A DNA stretch of 64,000 bases from Coprinus comatus (lineage: Eukaryota; Basidiomycota; Agaricomycetes; Agaricales; Agaricaceae), in NCBI GenBank assembly GCA_034638255.1, contig JAWPGT010000074.1:47691-111690 (forward strand). Reading direction: 5' to 3'. The position numbers were made by a program, and so were the translations under genes. The first letter of the stretch is position 1, and the number at the start of each line of letters is the position of its first letter. Below are positions 58,765 to 64,000 of the stretch, one piece after another. A model generated the notes under the pieces. That model had not been told where the DNA came from, did no database searches, and worked only from the letters and a program-made list of their open reading frames with translations.

Positions 58765-60861
58765 ATGCCCATCTGGAAGGGCAAGGCAAGGCAAATCCCA
58801 GACACACAAGGAACCCTCATCCCTCTCAACGTCGTCGGCAATAGCGTCTACGATGTGTATGTCCCTCTCACCTCACCACACCACACCAACAATCCTTCCC
58901 CTAACTCTTCTTCTTCCCCCCCGCAGCGCATATACCATTCCCGTCCGCATCGGCCATGATGCACAACAATTCGACCTTCATGTCGACACCGGCTCTTCTG
59001 ACCTCGTATGGCCTTCTTTCTTGGCTCTCTATCATCTCTTTCTCACCATGCGTCGTAGTGGGTAGCCTCGGACTCTTGTTCGTCATCAGCGTGCAGTAAC
59101 AGCCGCTCATACAATCCCTCCTCATCAACCCCAACAAACTTTGATTTTTCTATAACATATCTCTCTGGCAGAGTATCTGGACCCGTCGTTTGGGATCGTG
59201 TTGAAGTTGGTGGCTACTCTATCGAATACCAGGCTCTATGTACGTCTTCCCTCTCTTTTCACTTCTTGATCCTTTTCACCTTTCCCTTCTTCTTCAGCTG
59301 CGGCCACTTCCGTCGAAGACGAACCTCTCTCTTCCCTCTTCAATGGCATCCTCGGTCTTGCCTTGCCCCTAAACTCCATCATCGCTGAAAATATCCCTCC
59401 AGTCACAGACAACACACCAGACGGTGCTGCATGGCCGTCTAATCTCTTCTCTATCACCCCTGTCGACCGAGCTCCTGCAGCCCGATTCCTCTCCTTGGCT
59501 CTCTCACGTCCAGGCTCCGATCGAATACCTTCGATTCTCGGCATAGGCAAACATCCTCCGGAACTTGTCCCTGACCCCAGTCTCATTCGTTATTCTGCCG
59601 TCATACCCAATCGTGTCGGCTCACTCTTTTGGAAAGCAGGTGTCAGAGCTATCACTGTTTATGTCGACGGCCAACCAAAGCCAGTCGAGATTGGTCGTTC
59701 AAACTCTGGTGCTGTCTTTCCTACTGCTGTTCTTGATTCTGGTGTTCCTTTCATCTTTACCACATCTGCTGTCGCCAATGCTATCTATGGTGCTATTGAT
59801 ATACACCCCGCCAAAGACGGGAAATGTATGCTTCTCTCCTCTTCTTCGGATGATGATGTCCGACTGATATTTTAATAGATTATGTCCCATGCCGAACTCC
59901 TCTAAACATGACTATTACCCTCGACAATCGTCCAGAAATACCAATTCATCCTCTCGACCTCACAGCTCCTCCCCCCGAAGACAACAACGCAAACTTTTGT
60001 ATTGGACTCATTCAAACCGCCGATGACGCTCTTAATAAAGTCAATAGCGGAATTGGAGATATGATTCTTGGCGTTCCATTCATGCGAAACACGTATACAG
60101 TCATGGCTTATACTATCCCGAATCCGAACGGAACATTTACGGCTATTGAAGCCCCTACCGGACCAGGAATGATCACTATAACCCCGAGACTTGGATTATT
60201 AAGTCTGACGGATACGCAAGTGGCAATGGAAGAATTTAACAAAGTTCGAGTACTTAATCAACCTTTGAATGATGGTGATAATTCTGGTATTTTGAGTCCT
60301 ACGACGAATGGAATGGGTGGAAAGAAGTTGTCTGTTGGGATTATTGTGCTTATTGCATTACTTGGATGTTTTGGGTTTTGCTTCTTGTTGTTTGGGTTTA
60401 GGTGGTTTTTTGTCTCAAGAAAGGTCAAGGATAGGATGATTAAGGAGAGAGAAGCCGAGTTGTCGCAAGATAAGAAGGCGTTGGCAGTTTCGCTGGCTAG
60501 GAGGAGGTCTTTGGAGTTGATTGGGATGCCTAGTGAAGATGCCTTGAGAGATATGAGGTATAATGCATACAAAAACAGAACATATTCGTATGGGAGTGAG
60601 TTTGGAGAGAGGAGAGATGATTGGGGTAATGACGATACCTTTGTTAATTCGGTTGGAAAGAAATTAGACGGGGAGGAAGAGGAAAGGAGAAGACATCAAC
60701 ATACGAGATCGGTTAATGTCATTACGCCGTTGTTGACTCCGAATGCCGATGATGAAGATGAAGAATCAAAAAAACAACTTCATAATAGTGATCATGACCA
60801 AATTGATCGATCATATCTACATCTATCTACAGCTACCACAAGCACTACTTCTAGGACGTGA
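58765..60861 (+). CDS. Membrane-anchored aspartic protease, pepsin family A1 (620 aa)
   Basis: Exons 58765-58856, 58927-59005, 59059-59239, 59298-59825 and 59879-60861 total 1863 nt and close exactly. Catalytic motifs: HVDTGSSDLWVASDSC and VLDSGVPFIFTTSA. The family's ITYLSGRVSGPVVWD flap-side strand and NGILGLAL follow. After the catalytic domain comes one membrane helix (VGIIVLIALLGCFGFCFLLF), then a charged cytoplasmic tail of about 170 residues. As modelled, the start MPIWKGKARQ lacks a signal peptide. An in-frame ATG at 58699 (MSAVALVCFVW) would add a short hydrophobic start but overlaps the divergent gene; an upstream exon is possible. Confidence 0.9.
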
Positions 60862-61531
60862 TTTTCTGAGGATTTTGCATTTCACATTAGGACTTTTTCT
60901 CCATTTTCGGAATGTTGTATGCTTTTTCTCTTTCTTTCTTTAATACTAACTGCTATGTACTAAACCATTTTCGTTGCTATTCTCCCGTTGGTTATATATC
61001 CACTCTCTTTTTTTTTTTTTTTTTACTTGTGTAGCATGTTCGGACCATTCAGTACTGGCATTATTCCCCTCTTTTTTCTCCCTACATCTCAACTTCTAAA
61101 CCTTTTGCCTAGCTAGTAATCAATTACTATGGTTCACTCTCTCTTTTTTAGTATTACAGGTGAAAATATTTAAACGCAAATAAAATTGAAATGAGATCAT
61201 TTATTTTACAAATTAATATGGGGTTCTCACAATCGATAACTCTGCTGCTCTGGAAAAACCATACCTACGTAAAGTAGTTCCTTTTGGTCATGCTATCATC
61301 CATCAGATGTTCGTATTCCACACTTGTTTATATTGCTCCTGATTAATGATTATTTGATGTATAAATATAATATAATGTGTCTATGATGTTCCAACGAGTC
61401 GGCTGGGAGCCTGGTTTGTACTCAACCGGGAGTCTCACACACCACTATAATCTGACTATGATCACAGGCTCAGAGCTTATGTAATGCTGGGCATGTATCC
61501 CACAGTCAGATTCTAGACGTTAACCACTACC
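60862..61531. other. Boundary between core gene block and subtelomere
   Basis: 670 bp, T-rich (a T run at about 61010-61024), no gene. Beyond it everything belongs to the duplicated HNH unit and telomere-proximal repeats. Confidence 0.5.
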
Positions 61532-63013
61532 ATGACCAGTCTTCCCTCCAATCCGTTTAAAGCAAAAGACGAACCTGCGTTGAATGCCGCCTATGAACTA
61601 TGCTTGGAATGTGAACACAATACAAATGCTGAAAAAGGCATCATGTATGCGCGATGTCTTGGATACTTTCTTATTGAGACCCTTCCTGGCCAACTCCACA
61701 TCGCCGACGACATCATTCGCTGCAGTTACGACCAAGACAAGATGTATCGCCTTGCAGAGCTCTATATAAATTATCTCATTCGTCTTTGTCAGTCAACATC
61801 TCTCCTTGACGGACATCACAGTATTGAGGTTGTCATTCAGTCCGGCAAAACAAAGGAAGCACCCCAGCGCCCTCTAGGCCATCCTTTGATTTGGACAGTG
61901 ATTTCTTGTCGGACAAGGCTGAGTCAGCGCCTCAAGATCACAGAGCCGCGAAACATGCTGTAAGTGTTGGACTTGTCAGTTCTTTTCCTCATTTATGGGA
62001 GCTTAAATCACTCAAAGGCTCTGGAACGCGATGATTACAAATGCATGGTTACTGGTATTACGGACATGTCACAAGTTCCACGATTAACCCCAGAGCAAGC
62101 TCGCCAGATGCGATTTAGCTATACAAATTATTGTCACATATTTCCACCTTCGACCAACTGGAACCTAAAGCTGGACGTACCCGGTGATCCTAAGGTTTTG
62201 GCTTGTTTATTGTTATAGTTATATTATACGTCGCTCACCTTCCTTGTAGACCGCTTATTCCACGAATTTGTGGAATCTTGTCAACTGTTTTGGTGGAATC
62301 TCTGTTCTTGAGGACCTGAACGGAGACAATATTCACCGTTTGTCAAACGGGCTAACATTGAGTCACGAGATTCACGATGCATTTGACCATTTAATGCTGT
62401 GGTTTGAAGAAGTCTCTGTGAGTGATATACTCTTTCATGTATGATTGATATTCTCTTGACATTTATAATCTTTCTAGTCTAACACGTATAAGGTTTGCAG
62501 CATAGTAAACCTGGACCGTCTTCCAACCGACCCTATCACGTTCACCTCCTCGTCTTCTAACTTGGCGCTCCCTGACCCCAGATATCTGAAGCTCCATGCC
62601 GCTGTCTGTAGGGTGGCCCATATGTCAGGAGTTGCAGGATATTTGGATAAATATGACTGTGACGTAGAATTAATGCCAGTTCTAGCTGCAGATGGCTCTT
62701 CCATGGAACTTCTCACATCTCGTCTTCAAAGACTCATTCGCACCTGCTAGAAGACCCCTTCCACTTTGCTTGCGTGAGGGATATCGTAACTTTGTCTCTG
62801 ATCCCTTTCTTATTGTGAAAGATTTGCTATTGTTTCTTTTATTAAACCCAAAAAATTCTTCTGGTATATAGAAATTTTACATTGCTTGTATTTTGGGCTT
62901 TTCCTAATTACTATATAGATTCTTATATCTTATTTTTAATAATCTTCTTAACAGCATATTCCTTCATCTTTTTCAAATTTCTTGTCTTCAAGAAAATGTA
63001 AAGTGCACATGAG
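61526..63013 (+). repeat. Segmental duplicate, copy B (HNH unit)
   Basis: Direct-orientation partner of 17806-19311, including introns and 3' flank. The upstream sequence differs completely from that of copy A. Confidence 0.8.
61532..62750 (+). CDS. HNH_2-type endonuclease domain protein, copy B (330 aa)
   Basis: Telomere-proximal paralogue of the 17.8-kb gene. Exons 61532-61787, 61841-61959, 62018-62194, 62250-62417 and 62478-62750 total 993 nt and close exactly. Core: ALERDDYKCMVTGITD, NYCHIFPPSTNWNLKL, LSNGLTLSHEIHDAFDHLM, and the C-terminal LPDPRYLKLHAAVCRVAHMSG. If intron 1 (61788-61840) is not removed, translation stops after 143 codons. The substitutions against copy A are compatible with an open frame throughout, and both copies remain intact. 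It lies 1.2 kb from the telomere repeats. Confidence 0.85.
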
Positions 63014-63483
63014 TAACAAAAGCCTCCTGAGTAGTAAGTCCTAATAGTATTGTGCTAATAGTATTATTCCTTATACCTCACCTGTAGTATATTCCAATTT
63101 ATTGCTAAACACCGGAGTTCCACCAAAACATATCATGCCCGGAATAGATATGAAAAACTGTATGGTATATGATAGTAAACAAGCGCCGCAAGTTTAACAC
63201 TTATTCCGCAACATACTAATTGGATGCCTATCGGAAGAGTATTATACGCGTCAGAATGGTTGGCAATAACATCACATGTACCGCACAACAGTAACCCACC
63301 AGTGGTGAATCCCAACCCGATGCATATTCTGTAAACCCAATACGCGTAAAATATAAGTATATGATTTGGTAAACTAACCAGAAGAATTCCCGCGTATTCT
63401 TAATGAAGAATAGGAAGCAGATGTTGCACATTTATACAATCAATGTTCAAGACATATGATTTGTTGGAATATCCAGACGAAAA

Positions 63484-63517
63484 TGGTGCCTATTGTAGAT
63501 TGAGAATAGGCACCATA
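63484..63517. repeat. Hairpin 1, GGTGCCTATT family
   Basis: ATGGTGCCTATT, 10-nt loop, AATAGGCACCAT: perfect 12-bp arms. The same word forms a second hairpin about 150 bp downstream. Confidence 0.93.
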
Positions 63518-63667
63518 ATATCATACATGGTGTGTATTCGACTCAACGGTTATCATGTACATATGAAGATGTATGAAGAACTGACGCATATAATCAATGA
63601 TTGATACGCACCATTTCCAGGCATACATTGTTGTATATATTTGTTGTAAACATTCTTTGTCAAAATT

Positions 63668-63695
63668 GTGCCTATTCTTGTTCAAGAATAGGCAC
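63668..63695. repeat. Hairpin 2, GTGCCTATTCTTG family
   Basis: GTGCCTATTCTTG, loop TT, CAAGAATAGGCAC: 13-bp perfect arms. With hairpin 1 it brackets about 150 bp of unassigned sequence. Confidence 0.93.
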
Positions 63696-63764
63696 CATTT
63701 ATTATGTAATAATATACATAGAGACAATATTAATATTTCCGGAATGTCATGAATAATGGTGTAG

Positions 63765-63846
63765 TAGGGGGTTAGGAAAACCTAAATTGCAACCGAGGTG
63801 AGCGAAGCGAACCGAGGGTGCAACAAGTGCAGAGGAAACCTCTGCA
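63765..63846. repeat. Telomere-adjacent repeat cluster
   Basis: An interstitial telomere-like word, TAGGGGGTTAGG (63765-63776), leads into the hairpin TTAGG-AAAA-CCTAA. A CCGAGG word occurs twice (63793, 63812), and the hairpin TGCAGAGG-AAA-CCTCTGCA lies at 63828-63846. Confidence 0.8.
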
Positions 63847-63940
63847 ACTCCCTGTTTCGCCTTTATAAGGCTCATCAGGCACCTTTGGTTATCAATCATC
63901 TTACCTAATCCAGCCAATGGTATTGATTTATTATACCAAA

Positions 63941-64000
63941 GGGTTAGGGGGTTAGGGGGTTAGGGGGGGTTAGGGGGTTAGGGGGTTAGGGGGGTTAGGG
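63941..64000 (+). repeat. Telomere repeat tract, TTAG(5-7)
   Basis: Seven TTAG(n) units follow an initial GGG: G counts 5, 5, 7, 5, 5, 6 and a final partial GGG. The dominant unit is the octamer TTAGGGGG, as known for Cryptococcus. The G-rich strand reads toward the end of the window, so this is a right chromosome end. Only 60 bp is present, so the tract is probably truncated by the assembly. Confidence 0.96.

Noticed and set aside
1..64000. tRNA, rRNA or CRISPR features
   Set aside because: Looked for B-box-like GTTCGA-x-CC contexts and clover-leaf partners (for example near 131, 16690, 32509, 46266) and for regularly spaced repeats; none gave a consistent structure.

Overview
The window is the right-hand end of a fungal chromosome. 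Its last 60 bases are telomere repeats of the form TTAG5 (range G5 to G7), G-rich strand toward the 3' end. An eight-base TTAGGGGG unit is known from the Cryptococcus lineage. Together with short introns (about 47-60 nt, GTRAGT-type donors, CTNAC/CTAAT-like branch sites) and basidiomycete-type families (DUF6533, DUF6699, Crinkler-kinase, expanded HNH_2 genes, F-box), this suggests a basidiomycete, probably a tremellomycete; the class is inference. Much of the sequence is AT-rich, while the block at about 56.4-60 kb looks GC-richer.

Layout. 1-5.6 kb: the end of a flavin monooxygenase and a Zn2Cys6 transcription factor. 5.6-10.8 kb: no supportable gene. 10.8-19.0 kb: the complex I 51-kDa subunit gene (NDUFV1 type), an HNH gene on the minus strand, a decayed second copy of the NDUFV1 3' end, and another HNH gene on the plus strand. 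19.5-24.8 kb: a kinase-like relic, an F-box gene and a small putative tail-anchored protein with a relic paralogue. 25.2-28.7 kb and 50.2-54.3 kb: two arms of a large inverted repeat, each carrying a DUF6533 multi-span membrane protein gene and each later hit by different non-autonomous transposons. 29.5-46 kb, between the arms: a PHO84-type phosphate transporter, a hypothetical gene with repeated 3' ends, a putative tail-anchored protein, a secreted FAD-linked oxidase, a frameshifted GH24 lysozyme, a DUF6699 gene, a Crinkler-kinase pseudogene and an intact peptidyl-tRNA hydrolase 2 gene with a 6-nt microexon. 48 kb: a 5'-truncated ricin-B-type lectin domain. 56.4-60.9 kb: a compact block of ordinary genes (roadblock-type dynein light chain, RHO1, an ASCC1/AKAP7-like 2H phosphoesterase, a membrane-anchored aspartic protease). 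61.5 kb to the telomere: a third HNH gene, hairpin repeats and telomere.

The window mixes conserved housekeeping genes with accessory, duplicated and decaying DNA. Several splice models close exactly (RHO1, PTH2, both plus-strand HNH genes, 2H phosphoesterase, aspartic protease, roadblock, DUF6699). Others contain single-base frameshifts, including the normally essential NDUFV1, so some indels may be assembly errors. The most unusual arrangement is the direct repeat of the NDUFV1 3' end (12.4-12.75 and 17.4-17.75 kb) bracketing one HNH gene and directly preceding another. It resembles an element that entered the 3' end of a host gene and left the displaced end behind. All function calls rest on reading motifs by eye; no database search was run.
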